A stretch of DNA of 22,012 bases. Source: JBEHYA01 sp048498415 (GTDB taxonomy: Bacteria; Pseudomonadota; Alphaproteobacteria; UBA9219; RGZA01). Below the pieces are notes generated by a model, which searched no databases, was not told the origin of the DNA, and was given only the letters and a program-made list of their open reading frames with translations. Position numbers and translations under genes: made by a program. Positions 14,104 through 22,012 of the stretch are shown one piece after another. The DNA lies in the NCBI GenBank assembly GCA_048498415.1, contig JBEHYA010000025.1:1-22012 (forward strand). The letters are read 5' to 3'. The first letter of the stretch is position 1. The number at the start of each line of letters is the position of its first letter.

Positions 14104-15759
14104 ATGAAACGCTTTTCGCTCCTTGCCTTACTGGTACTGGCTACGGTCCTTACCTCGTGCCGCACGGAAGATTACCGCAACACCATCAACGAACGTTTGT
14201 CGGTTGCCGAACAGCGCGCCGTAGAAGGCCGCCAGCCGGCGCCCGCCCGCCGCTATAATCCCCTCACAATAACGGATGCCATCTGGACCGGCGCCCGCGC
14301 GGTCCGTATGCGCAACGGCATGCCGCTGCCGGCCCGCGTCGAATCCCAGCGCTCGGTCGCCATGATTTCCACCGAACCCATGAGCCTGCGCGCCATCGGT
14401 TCCTCCATCGCGCAGCAGACCGGCATTCCCGTGCGTTACAGCAAGGGCACCGAAGAAGGCGCGGATGAAGACAATATTGTAAGCGCCTCGGCGGCGGCGC
14501 GCACCTCGAGCAGCAGCGCCAAGTCAAAGAGCGCGGCCCCGGCTGCGGCGGGTTCGCCCACCGCCGGCATGCGCGTTTCCTATGAAGGCACGCTCTCGGG
14601 CCTGCTCGAAAAAGTCTCCAGCCATTTCGGCGTGCTGTGGAGCTATGACGGCGCCGCCATCACCATGTCGAAGTTTGAAACCCGCATCTTCACCCTGGAT
14701 GCCATGCCCGGCACCCAGACCGTCAAGGACGGCATGAAGGAGCAGGAAGACAACAACACCAGCAGCTCGTCGGGCGCACAGACCGCTTCGGCGGCCCCCA
14801 GCGCGGCGGAACAATCCTCCAGCATGACGGTGGATCTCAAATTCTGGGATGAAGTCGGCAAAACGATTGATTCTGTTCTGGGCGGCATCGGCAGCTATTC
14901 GCTCTCGCCCTCCAGCGGCACGATTACCGTCGTGACCACGCCGGAAGTCATGCGCACAGTGGCCGAATACATCAACGGCGAAAACGAACGCCTCAGCCGT
15001 CAGGTCGCGATCAACCTCGAAGTCTTCACGGTCGATATCACCGAAGGCGAAGATTTCAACAGCCAGTTTGCCGCCGCCGTGGCCGGCAGCCTGACGCGCG
15101 CCAAGCTTTCCTTCACCAACTCGAACGCGGCGCCGGGTTCGGCCAACCCCGCTTCCAGCCTGGGTTCGATCGGCATCTCGATCATCGATCCATGGGATGG
15201 CGGCGCGGTGAACGTGTTCAACCTGCTCTCCAGCGTCGGCAAGACCGCGCGCGTGGCGCAGTTCCCCATGACCACGCTGAACAATCGCCCGGTGGCCCGC
15301 CGTATCGGTCAGGACCGCACCTACCTGGCCTCGGTCTCGCAGACCATCGATGGTTCAAGCAGCGGCCTTTCCACCGCGACCCTCACGCCCGGTATCGTGC
15401 GTGACGGCTTCTCCATCCAGATCACGCCGCGCATTCTGGGCGACGGCCGCATTCTGATGCAATACTCGCTCTCGCTGATCGACCTGCTCTCGATCGACAC
15501 TTTCGCGTCGGGTGCCAACTCGGTGCAGCTGCCGCGCACCGCGACCCGCCTGTTCGTGCAGCAGACCATGATGCGCTCGGGCTCCACGCTGGTGCTGGGC
15601 GGTTTCGACCAGGATCAGGTTGAGCAGCGTTCGAATGGCATTGGCGATGCCTATAACTACCTCTTTGGTGGCGGTGTTGCCAACGCCCGTACTCGTCAGG
15701 TTCTTTTTGTAGCGATGACGCCGCAAGAAATTACACTGCCGAGGACGGAGAATGAGTAA
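14104..15759 (+). CDS. pilN: PilN-like type IVb pilus secretin lipoprotein
   Basis: Outer-membrane ring through which the thin pilus is extruded. The start at 14104 has AGGA (14091-14094) at 9-bp spacing and yields a lipoprotein signal with lipobox VLTSC, lipidated Cys19; a longer frame from 14059 lacks this support. About residues 75-190 contain N-domain sequence (MSLRAIGSSIAQQTGIPVRY) interrupted by a Ser/Ala-rich insertion, followed by another N-domain. The secretin domain occupies the C-terminal half: RQVAINLEVFTVDITEG, GFSIQITPRILGDGRILMQY and QLPRTATRLFVQQTMMRSG ending in STLVLGGF. Length 551 matches R64 PilN/BfpB. Its stop overlaps the pilO start by one base (TAATG). Confidence 0.93.
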   Translation: MKRFSLLALLVLATVLTSCRTEDYRNTINERLSVAEQRAVEGRQPAPARRYNPLTITDAIWTGARAVRMRNGMPLPARVESQRSVAMISTEPMSLRAIGSSIAQQTGIPVRYSKGTEEGADEDNIVSASAAARTSSSSAKSKSAAPAAAGSPTAGMRVSYEGTLSGLLEKVSSHFGVLWSYDGAAITMSKFETRIFTLDAMPGTQTVKDGMKEQEDNNTSSSSGAQTASAAPSAAEQSSSMTVDLKFWDEVGKTIDSVLGGIGSYSLSPSSGTITVVTTPEVMRTVAEYINGENERLSRQVAINLEVFTVDITEGEDFNSQFAAAVAGSLTRAKLSFTNSNAAPGSANPASSLGSIGISIIDPWDGGAVNVFNLLSSVGKTARVAQFPMTTLNNRPVARRIGQDRTYLASVSQTIDGSSSGLSTATLTPGIVRDGFSIQITPRILGDGRILMQYSLSLIDLLSIDTFASGANSVQLPRTATRLFVQQTMMRSGSTLVLGGFDQDQVEQRSNGIGDAYNYLFGGGVANARTRQVLFVAMTPQEITLPRTENE

Positions 15760-16991
15760 TGGCAAACGGTGTTGTCAAAGTCGGGCGGCATCAATACGCC
15801 GTCGGCCTATTCTGGCAACCCTCGCCGTCGGGCCGCGTGGCCCAGGCGGCGCGTGAAGCTGCCAGCCAGCCCGGTCAAAAAGCCGATTATTTCTGCGCCC
15901 GCTCGGCGACGAAAACCGTCGCGGTGCCGCAATATGGTTTAGGCCAGAACGCGCAAGGCCACCGTTCCGGTCAGCCCTCGCTGGCGGCATCTTTAGCCAA
16001 CGCCCAGCCCGGTTCCTGGACCGGCGCTTTCCGCTTACGTGAAGGCACGTGGGTTATTGTCGTGCGCGACGATCTGGTCGCGCCCGATGGCGACTTCTTA
16101 TTCGATAACGACGAAGCCGCGCGCGAACGCCTGCTGCAGGAAATCAGCCTGGGCGGCATGCAGCGCATTTACGCGCCCGATGGCTGGGCGATTCCCGGTT
16201 CCGACCCCACGCCGCTGCCGCTTCTTTTGCAGGACCGTGTGGATTGCAAGCTGCAGCCGGTCGCTCTGCCGATCAAACTGATTATGTTTGGCGGCGGTGG
16301 TCTGGTGCTGGTTGCCGCGCTGATTTTTGCCGCCCTGCAATGGCAGGCGCAGCAGCAGGAAGATGCCGAACGCGCCGCGCAGGGCATGCTCTCGGGCATG
16401 GTCAAGCAGTGGCAGTGGCCGCCGGCCGATCAGGTTTACCCGCATGTATGGGAAGAACGCGCGCATATCACCGACGTGCTGAACCAGTGCCAGGAATTGT
16501 TCGCCCGCGTGACCGCCAGCCAGTTCGGCTGGCAGCGCGGCAACGCGCTGTGCAAAGACGGCACACTTTCCTGGACGCTTGGCCATAACGACGGCAAGAC
16601 GGCATCGATTATGCCGAACGAAGCAACCGTCACGCCGGATCTGCGCAACGCCGGCCAATCCGTGCACGGCGATACCCTGCCGGTGCGCGGGGCCGAAAGC
16701 CTGATCAAGGTCACCGAAATTACCCGCCTGGCGCTGACCCAGCATTGGCCGTTCGAATTCAGCCGCCTGCCGGATGACCCGCCAAAAGTCGCCCCGCCGC
16801 AGGATGTAAAAGATCCCCCGCCGCCCCCGCCGCCGCCGTGGCTGAAGCGCGGGCTGCATTATTCCGGCAAACTGCCGCCGTGGAAGCTGCTTGGCTATTT
16901 TGATGGCATCCCCGGCGTCATCATCGAGAACGCGGAATATAATAGAGACGGTAGCTGGACACTTGATGCAACGATTTATGAAATGAAATGA
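15759..16991 (+). CDS. pilO: PilO-like type IVb pilus accessory protein
   Basis: Bitopic inner-membrane component of the type IVb pilus assembly platform. The 410 residues start with a cytoplasmic domain of about 165 residues (GRHQYAVGLFWQPS, LREGTWVIVVRDDLVAPDGD), which has the PilO pilin-accessory-protein character, followed by one transmembrane helix at about 170-195 (IKLIMFGGGGLVLVAALIF) and a periplasmic part ending in a Pro-rich segment (about 345-365) and a small terminal domain (PGVIIENAEYNRDGSWTLD). Order after pilN and before pilP is that of R64. Overlaps pilN by one base. Confidence 0.88.
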   Translation: MANGVVKVGRHQYAVGLFWQPSPSGRVAQAAREAASQPGQKADYFCARSATKTVAVPQYGLGQNAQGHRSGQPSLAASLANAQPGSWTGAFRLREGTWVIVVRDDLVAPDGDFLFDNDEAARERLLQEISLGGMQRIYAPDGWAIPGSDPTPLPLLLQDRVDCKLQPVALPIKLIMFGGGGLVLVAALIFAALQWQAQQQEDAERAAQGMLSGMVKQWQWPPADQVYPHVWEERAHITDVLNQCQELFARVTASQFGWQRGNALCKDGTLSWTLGHNDGKTASIMPNEATVTPDLRNAGQSVHGDTLPVRGAESLIKVTEITRLALTQHWPFEFSRLPDDPPKVAPPQDVKDPPPPPPPPWLKRGLHYSGKLPPWKLLGYFDGIPGVIIENAEYNRDGSWTLDATIYEMK

Positions 16992-16999
16992 GGTCGCCC

Positions 17000-17800
17000 A
17001 TGACGAAGCACATTATGCACTTAACGGGTATCACCGCCGCGCTGGTCATCAGCGTCGCCACGCTCGGTTCCGCCGCGCACGCGCAGGAAGCGTCAGGCAC
17101 GCTGCCCGCGCCCTCGGCATTGCCCGCCGCAACGGCCACGGCCGCTACGCCGGTGGCCGGTACCACGCAGGTTTTTGTACCTGCCGCGTCTTCGTCGGCC
17201 GCTACAGCCACAACGGCGTCTGCTAGCGTACCGCTATCGCCCGCGCCAGTGGGCACGACCGGCGGCATCATGACCACGCCGGAAACCCCGCATGTCGTCA
17301 CCGATGCCGTGAATGGCTTGCAGAAAACCGATCCCATCAATCTCGATGACATGATCAAGGCGCAGGATGCGATCAGCCGCCTCGACCTGCTGCTGGAAAT
17401 TGAAAAGCGCCAGAACGAAATCAAGAAGGTGCGTGACGAGCGCAATAAACCTTCGGCACTCGGCGCCGCCATTCCGGCTTCCGCGCTGAACCTGCCTTCC
17501 ATGAGCAGCAGCAGCATCAAGCCGATGCGTCCGCGCAGCGATGACGACAGCGATGAAGGCTTCACGGCCCCGTCGTCGGGTGGTCTGGACAAGTATGCAA
17601 TCAAGCGCATCACCGGCACCAATGGCCGTTACGCTGCCGTTTTAAACTCGGGCAGCACATCCCAGAATGTGCGCGCGGGCGATAAGCTCAGCGACGGCAC
17701 GCTTGTCAAAACAATTACTTTGACGTCCGTCACACTTGTGAAGGGTAAAAAAAGTAGATCCTTAACTATTCCGTCGGATTCTTACATCGTCAGGGAGTAA
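17000..17800 (+). CDS. pilP: PilP-like type IVb pilus periplasmic protein
   Basis: Exported protein bridging the inner-membrane platform to the secretin. The start at 17000 has GAGG (16990-16993) at 6-bp spacing; an alternative ATG at 16988 overlaps the pilO stop as ATGA and adds four residues. A signal peptide ends AHA at residue 28. An Ala/Thr/Ser/Pro-rich linker runs to about residue 90, then a coiled-coil-like helix (DDMIKAQDAISRLDLLLEIE and KRQNEIKKVRDERNK), and a C-terminal beta domain from about 200 (YAIKRITGTNGRYAAVLNSG ... TLVKTITLTSVTLVKG) like the HR/PilP domain. It is longer (266 residues) than R64 PilP because of the linkers. Confidence 0.85.
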   Translation: MTKHIMHLTGITAALVISVATLGSAAHAQEASGTLPAPSALPAATATAATPVAGTTQVFVPAASSSAATATTASASVPLSPAPVGTTGGIMTTPETPHVVTDAVNGLQKTDPINLDDMIKAQDAISRLDLLLEIEKRQNEIKKVRDERNKPSALGAAIPASALNLPSMSSSSIKPMRPRSDDDSDEGFTAPSSGGLDKYAIKRITGTNGRYAAVLNSGSTSQNVRAGDKLSDGTLVKTITLTSVTLVKGKKSRSLTIPSDSYIVRE

Positions 17801-17822
17801 GTAAGAGGTCTACGGAACCGGG

Positions 17823-19778
17823 ATGGCTGAATCATTAATCAACCGCTTGATGGATCGCATAAGCGGTCAAAAGCCGCCGCGCCCCGTTGCGGGAAGTAAA
17901 GCTGCGGGTGCAGCGCCGGCGGCAGCCAAGCCGGCAGCAACCAATACGCCCAGTAACGGCATCAAGCCCGGCGTGTTCAGCAAAGCCAAGCCGGCCGCGC
18001 CCAAACCCGGCGCCAAAAAACCCGACGCGTCTGCCGATAAAGCCAAAACCGCCGCCAAGCCGGCGCCCGCCGCCGATACGCCCAAAGAAGAAGAGGGCGC
18101 CGAAGCCACCGAACAGGATGCGCCGCTGGTTTTCACCGGCCAGCTTCTTACCATTGTGGGCGGCGCCATTAAAATTCCGCAGGAATCGCGCAACCTCTGC
18201 GCGCTGTTCGATAACGGCCTGTGGCTGGTCAGTTCCAGCCACCGCAATTCGCCGCTGGTGACATCGGTCGCCGCCACCGCCCGGCGCATGGGCTTCGAAG
18301 TCAATCCGCCGCGCTATGTCACGCCCGACGTCATCCGCTCGGCGTATAATTTCTTCGAGCGCCAGGTCTCGAATGTGCGCCTTGATGAAAACTCCGTGCG
18401 CCGTCAAATTGTGCGCACGCTGCAGGCCGCCGTAGATTTGCGCGCCAACGACATTCACATTGAAGCCGGCAATGACCGCACGCGCATTGACCTGCGCATT
18501 GAAGGCACGCTGCGTCTGTGGGAAACCTGGACGCAGAAAGAAGGCGAACAGTTTTTATCCGCCGTCTATTCGCACTCCTCGGGCCAGTCGGGCGCGACCG
18601 CCAACTGGCTGGAGCCGCAGGCGGCCATGCTCACCAACGCCTCGGGCCCCGATACCATCACGCTGCCTGAAGGCATTCTTGCCGTGCGCTGCCAGTGGGT
18701 GCCGCTGGCCGATGGCGGGCGCTACCTTAACATGCGTCTGCAATACGATTCCGTGCGCATCTTCGGCGAAAAATTCGTGCAGTCGGATGTGGACCAGCTG
18801 GGCTTCAATCAGGAGCAGACGGAACTGGTGCGTTATTTGCGCCGTATTCCCGGCGGCATGCGCATTTTCTCCGGCCCCGTCAACCAGGGCAAAACCACCA
18901 CCCTTCGCGTGATGCTCAACCGGCACATGGCCGAGACGAACATGGAGCAGAAATGCTACATGATCGAAGACCCCCCCGAAGGCGGCGTGATTGGTGCGAG
19001 CCAAATCGGCGTGTCGGCAACCGTGAAAGACGAACAGCGCGACCGCACCTTCGCCGAAGTCATGCGCTGTATTCTGCGTCTCGACCCCAATATTGTTATG
19101 TTGGGTGAGTGCCGCGATTTGCAGACCACGCGTTTCGTGTTCCGCCTGGCGCTTACGGGCCGCCAGGTCTACACCACCATTCACGTCTACGCCGCGCTCG
19201 CCATTCCGCAGCGCCTTCGCGATCTGGGTGCTGAGCCTTACCTGGTCTATGATCATCATTTGCTGTGCGGCCTGATGTGTCAGCGCCTGCTGCGTTCGCT
19301 GTGCCCGCATTGCCGCGTGCCCGCCAGCGTGGCCGCCGCCGATCCCGCCAACGAGGCGATTTTGCGCCGCGTGCGCGCCGGCCTGGCGATCATGAACGCT
19401 TCGCGCAAAATTCCGCGCGATGACGCCGATCCGTTCGATTATTTAAAAGAGCCCGATCTAAGCGGCGTGCACTTCGTTAACCCGCAGGGCTGCCGCCACT
19501 GCTATGGCGGGCGCAAGGGCCGCACCATCGTGGTGGAAGTCGTGGCGACCGACGCGCATCTGATGGCCCTTCTGGCCGAGAACCGGCTGGGCGATGCGGA
19601 GCGTTACTGGCTCTCGCCTTTTGGCCTGAACGGCATTACCATGCTCTGGCATGCGCTGGAGAAGATTCGCGATGGCGGCGTGCATCCGATGGATTCCGAA
19701 ATGGATGTGGGTCCCTGTGCGACCGACAAGGAAGTCCGCAAAGTTGAAGAGCGGCTGGGCCGCCGGGAAAAGTGGTGA
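17823..19778 (+). CDS. pilQ: PilQ-like (GspE/PilB family) pilus assembly ATPase
   Basis: Cytoplasmic hexameric ATPase that powers pilus assembly. 651 residues: an N-terminal Ala/Lys/Pro-rich disordered region (about 15-100), an N-terminal domain, and the ATPase core. Walker A is GPVNQGKTT (351-359, Lys357), fitting GxxxxGKT but not the usual GPTGSGKT seen in DotB. Walker B is NIVMLGECRD (about 422-431), the His box RQVYTTIHVY is near 447, and a zinc motif is formed by C494-PH-C497 and C557-RH-C560 as in GspE/PilB. Order pilP-pilQ-pilR follows R64, and pilR starts 5 bp after its stop. The extension makes it longer than typical PilQ. Confidence 0.93.
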   Translation: MAESLINRLMDRISGQKPPRPVAGSKAAGAAPAAAKPAATNTPSNGIKPGVFSKAKPAAPKPGAKKPDASADKAKTAAKPAPAADTPKEEEGAEATEQDAPLVFTGQLLTIVGGAIKIPQESRNLCALFDNGLWLVSSSHRNSPLVTSVAATARRMGFEVNPPRYVTPDVIRSAYNFFERQVSNVRLDENSVRRQIVRTLQAAVDLRANDIHIEAGNDRTRIDLRIEGTLRLWETWTQKEGEQFLSAVYSHSSGQSGATANWLEPQAAMLTNASGPDTITLPEGILAVRCQWVPLADGGRYLNMRLQYDSVRIFGEKFVQSDVDQLGFNQEQTELVRYLRRIPGGMRIFSGPVNQGKTTTLRVMLNRHMAETNMEQKCYMIEDPPEGGVIGASQIGVSATVKDEQRDRTFAEVMRCILRLDPNIVMLGECRDLQTTRFVFRLALTGRQVYTTIHVYAALAIPQRLRDLGAEPYLVYDHHLLCGLMCQRLLRSLCPHCRVPASVAAADPANEAILRRVRAGLAIMNASRKIPRDDADPFDYLKEPDLSGVHFVNPQGCRHCYGGRKGRTIVVEVVATDAHLMALLAENRLGDAERYWLSPFGLNGITMLWHALEKIRDGGVHPMDSEMDVGPCATDKEVRKVEERLGRREKW

Positions 19779-19783
19779 CGTGA

Positions 19784-20863
19784 ATGCTTGAAAATTTTGG
19801 CCAGCGTTACGCGCAATTTGTTTTTAAATCGAACCGCAAGATGCGTTTTCGCATCTACCGCAAGCTGCAGGGCATGCTGGCGATGAACGAAGCGCTCAGC
19901 CGTGCGCTTGAACGTCTGTGGTACAATGCCTCCGATATGGGCCGCGCGCCGACCAAGCCGTCGGCCATGGCGCTGCAGGAATGGCTGCGCCGCGACCGCG
20001 CGGGCGATACGCTGTCGGAAGCGATGAACGGCTGGATCCCGTCGGCCGAACTCTACATGATCCGCGCCGGCGAAGAATCCGGCCAGGTGGCGAACTCGCT
20101 GCTCGCCATCATGCACGTAGGCGATGCCGCGCAGCGCATGCGCGCGGCGATCATCTCCGCCATTTCCTATCCCCTGTTCATGGGCGCGCTGCTGGGCGGC
20201 GTGTTCTGGCTGTTTGGCGTGAATCTGGTCGCCAATATGCGCAAAGCCGCGCCGGCCAAGGTCATGGAATCCATGGGCTCGATCGCGGCGGTGTCTGATT
20301 TTGTCATGAACTACGGCATCTTCATGATTGTGCTGGTCATCCTCATCATCGTCGGCGTCAGCGCCAGCATGCCGTATTGGCGCGGGCCAACCCGCGTAAA
20401 GTTCGACCGCTTCCCCCCGTATTCGTGGTTCCGCATCTGGCAGGGCAGCGCGTTCCTGCTGGGTCTTTCCGCGCTCCTTAAGGCGCAGGTGCCGTTAAAG
20501 CGTTCGGTTGAAATTCTGGAAGAAGAAGGCAACCCGTGGCTGCGGGAGCGCCTGCGCTCCGCGCGCGAAGAAATTCTGCGCGGCCGCAATCTGGGCGAGG
20601 CGCTGCGCGCCGGCAATTTCTAATTCCCCGATCCGGGTGTGGCGCCGGATCTGGAAATTCTGTCCGAACGCGCCGATGTGGGTTCGGTGATTGACAGCGT
20701 GACCAAGGAATGGATCGAGGAGCAGATTGAAGCGCTCAATCTGCAGGCCAAGTTCGTGCGTACGGGCGGCTTGATGGCGGTGGGCGGCGTGATCGCCTGG
20801 ACCATGACATCCATTCTCAATATCACCAACGTGCTCACGCAGTCACAAAACGGCGGCTTTTAA
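19784..20863 (+). pseudogene. pilR: PilR-like (GspF family) pilus platform protein interrupted by in-frame TAA
   Basis: Inner-membrane platform protein that couples the PilQ ATPase to pilin insertion. The first open part (19784-20623, 279 residues) has the GspF-like N-terminal cytoplasmic helices, transmembrane segments around AAIISAISYPLFMGALLGGV to LFGVNLV and YGIFMIVLVILIIVGVSASM, and the second cytoplasmic repeat up to LGEALRAGNF. A TAA at 20621-20623 stops it. The same frame then continues with FPDPGVAPDLEILSERADVG and a final transmembrane helix (GGLMAVGGVIAWTMTSIL), stopping at 20861-20863. Together the two parts make about 359 codons, the usual PilR length, so this is one gene with a nonsense change or a sequencing error. 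A GTG at 20639 could in theory start the second part, but it lacks a ribosome site. Without the last helix the product is expected to be non-functional. Confidence 0.88.
20621..20623 (+). other. in-frame TAA stop within pilR
   Basis: The codon sits between GNF and FPDP. Both sides stay in the same frame, so this is a substitution, not a frameshift. TAA can arise by one change from GAA, CAA, AAA, TCA, TTA, TAC or TAT. Confidence 0.85.
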
Positions 20864-20873
20864 TCATTTTTTA

Positions 20874-20888
20874 ATGCCGACTCGGCAT
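20874..20888. promoter_or_regulatory. 15-bp palindrome in pilS leader
   Basis: ATGCCGA-C-TCGGCAT is a perfect inverted repeat around one central base. The half-site ATGCCGAC recurs at 20934-20941, 60 bp downstream. Candidate operator for pilS; no T-run follows, so it is not a terminator. Confidence 0.45.
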
Positions 20889-20911
20889 GTTTGCTCCCTA
20901 ATTATGCAAAC
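20889..20911. promoter_or_regulatory. second inverted repeat in pilS leader
   Basis: GTTTGC (20889-20894) and GCAAAC (20906-20911) are perfect inverted hexamers 11 bp apart, directly following the ATGCCGA palindrome. Fits a dimeric regulator site. Confidence 0.38.
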
Positions 20912-20990
20912 GAAAGCCTGAAATAGTTGCAATATGCCGACATTCGGGGATGATGTTTTCAACAGTTTCCACTTTTCTGGAGGGCAACCT

Positions 20991-21572
20991 ATGAAGTTAC
21001 GTAATAAACAAAATGCACGCGCCGGTTTCAACCTGATTGAAGCGGCCATCGTGCTGGGTATCGTGGGTCTCGTCGTGGCGGGCATCTGGGCCGCTGCCGG
21101 CGCCGCGTACGAAAATATGCGTCAGCAAAATACATCGAAAGATCTTCTCGCGCTCGCGCAGAACATCAAGAACTTCTACGCGGGTTCGGGCGCAACCACC
21201 ATCGACACCTCGGTCGCCAACATGGTCAACATGGGCGTTGTGCCAAAAGGCATGATTGCGGGCACCTCCGCGACGCCGATCCTGGCTCACCCCTGGGGCG
21301 CGCCGGGCACCACCAGCGACATCGTGATCACGGTGCCGGCGTCGGGCGTGTTCAACGTTTCGTTCAACTACCCGACCTCGGGCATGAACACCTCTGACTG
21401 GATCAAGGTCTGCAACGCCATGATCATTCGTAACGCCAACGCCGCCACCGGCACGGGCATGACCTATGGCAAGAGCGCTTCAACCTCGACCAACACGCCG
21501 CCGGTCACGACCAACCCCGGTTGCGCGGCTTCCAGCGATTCACCGTCTTTCCGCTTCACCATTCAGGGTTAA
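20991..21572 (+). CDS. pilS: PilS-like type IVb major prepilin
   Basis: Main structural subunit of the pilus. The start at 20991 has GGAGG (20979-20983) at 7-bp spacing; the longer frame from 20934 is rejected because it would hide the leader. The prepilin signature is unmistakable: a 12-residue basic leader ending ARAG, cleavage before Phe13 (G|FNLIEAAIVLGIVGLVVAG), and Glu17 at mature position 5. The rest is a globular pilin head rich in Thr, Ser and Asn, with a C-terminal pair Cys141 and Cys178 that would form the D-loop disulfide. Length 193 residues fits type IVb pilins. The leader is shorter than in R64 PilS. A dedicated prepilin peptidase (PilU-like) is not in view. Confidence 0.92.
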   Translation: MKLRNKQNARAGFNLIEAAIVLGIVGLVVAGIWAAAGAAYENMRQQNTSKDLLALAQNIKNFYAGSGATTIDTSVANMVNMGVVPKGMIAGTSATPILAHPWGAPGTTSDIVITVPASGVFNVSFNYPTSGMNTSDWIKVCNAMIIRNANAATGTGMTYGKSASTSTNTPPVTTNPGCAASSDSPSFRFTIQG

Positions 21573-21609
21573 GCTGAAACAGGGTTAAAGAACCTTACTA
21601 AAGCCAATT

Positions 21610-21644
21610 GGGGCGCCGCGGAATCTTCCCGGCGCCCCTTTTTT
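21610..21644 (+). terminator. rho-independent terminator after pilS
   Basis: GGGGCGCCG (21610-21618) and CGGCGCCCC (21630-21638) form a perfect 9-bp GC stem with an 11-nt loop, followed at once by six T (21639-21644). It closes the pilus transcript 37 bp after the pilS stop codon. Confidence 0.93.
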
Positions 21645-21646
21645 AT

Positions 21647-21676
21647 TTGTTTCTTCACTCGCATTTAAGATACTTT
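21647..21676 (+). promoter_or_regulatory. possible sigma-70 promoter after the terminator
   Basis: TTGTTT (21647-21652) and TACTTT (21671-21676), spacer 18 bp, lie just upstream of the final partial gene. Each box matches consensus at only four of six positions. Confidence 0.28.
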
Positions 21677-21682
21677 GTAGCG

Positions 21683-22012
21683 ATGTTTATGTTTGTTTTC
21701 ACCGCGGTGTTGATGGGGATTGCCGGGCTGTTTTTCCAGCTCGTCAATGCGCTTGATGTGCTCATCACCAGCCAGGAAGCCGCGCTTGGCCAGCAAGCCC
21801 TTGCCTGGCACACGGCGGCGTTTGCCACCGCCTGCAACGGCGCTGGCTCCCATACCATCAGCGGCATTAAATATGCCAAGTGCGATGCGTCGTCGGCTGC
21901 GGCCAGCTATCTGAATACGGATTGCCCGGTGGATTCCAACGCCGTCCATCGTTATTCCGTCACCACCGCGCCGGCCGGCGTGAATGCCAGCTTTGCCACC
22001 CTCGTGCACAAA
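21683..22012 (+). CDS. PilM-like small pilus membrane protein, 3' partial
   Basis: The frame is open to the right edge, giving 110 residues. It begins with a single transmembrane helix (MFMFVFTAVLMGIAGLFF), then a helical segment QEAALGQQALAWHTAAFATA and a periplasmic region with three cysteines (ATACNG, YAKCDA, NTDCPV). One N-terminal anchor followed by a small periplasmic domain resembles PilM of IncI thin-pilus systems, which lies upstream of pilN in R64. It could also be a minor pilin-like or other accessory protein; there is no prepilin cleavage site. It is separated from pilS by a strong terminator, so it probably starts a new transcript. ATG at 21689 is an alternative start. Confidence 0.55.
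   Translation, partial: MFMFVFTAVLMGIAGLFFQLVNALDVLITSQEAALGQQALAWHTAAFATACNGAGSHTISGIKYAKCDASSAAASYLNTDCPVDSNAVHRYSVTTAPAGVNASFATLVHK

Noticed and set aside
20600..20640. Frameshift or programmed frameshifting as the cause of the pilR break
   Set aside because: Both halves are in one frame, so a single nonsense codon explains the break; no slippery run is present.
20639..20863. Separate small gene starting at GTG 20639
   Set aside because: It is in the same frame as the upstream part of pilR and supplies the missing C-terminal helix; no ribosome site precedes the GTG.
20895..20935. Sigma-54 promoter ahead of pilS
   Set aside because: No GG-N10-GC arrangement with acceptable flanks was found, although sigma-54 control is common for pilins elsewhere.

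Overview
The window reads almost entirely on the + strand and is dense with genes. It carries two linked export machines: part of an IncI/Dot-Icm-type (MPF-I, type IVB) secretion system and most of a type IVb (R64 thin-pilus/TCP-like) pilus cluster. High GC, many GCC/CGC codons and a 'GTCATCCCCGCGAAGG'-type palindromic repeat suggest an alphaproteobacterium. That is an inference, and I cannot tell chromosome, integrative element or plasmid apart from this window. No relaxase, origin, integrase, tRNA, rRNA, CRISPR or insertion sequence was seen.

Layout. 1-2007: 3' part of the DotL/IcmO/TrbC coupling ATPase, whose Walker A is just off the left edge. 2088-6471: four consecutive exported, cysteine-containing proteins that I cannot assign to a family. 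6472-6744: a non-coding gap. 6745-9361: an unassigned soluble protein, a lytic transglycosylase, a DsbC/TrbB-like disulfide isomerase and a small two-helix membrane protein. 9524-12727: DotD, DotC, DotB and IcmT, in the same order as traH-traI-traJ-traK of IncI plasmids; a paired-hairpin repeat sits between dotB and icmT. 12928-21572: a pilus operon with a PilL/TcpQ-like protein, PilN secretin, PilO, PilP, PilQ ATPase, PilR platform and PilS prepilin, closed by a clear rho-independent terminator. 21683-end: start of a PilM-like membrane protein.

How they fit. The transglycosylase would open the peptidoglycan. DotC and DotD belong to the outer-membrane core and DotB and DotL supply ATPase and coupling functions. 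The isomerase plausibly folds the disulfide-bearing exported proteins nearby. The pilus would provide attachment or mating-pair stabilisation, as the R64 thin pilus does for IncI conjugation.

Most notable: pilR is split by an in-frame TAA with homologous sequence continuing in the same frame; the four exported Cys-rich proteins plus the isomerase form a possible undescribed accessory module; the inter-dotB/icmT repeat shows compensatory base changes; DotC appears to lack a lipobox; the pilL-like gene has two related small domains; and inverted repeats cluster ahead of pilS. All family calls rest on motif reading and gene order, without database searches.
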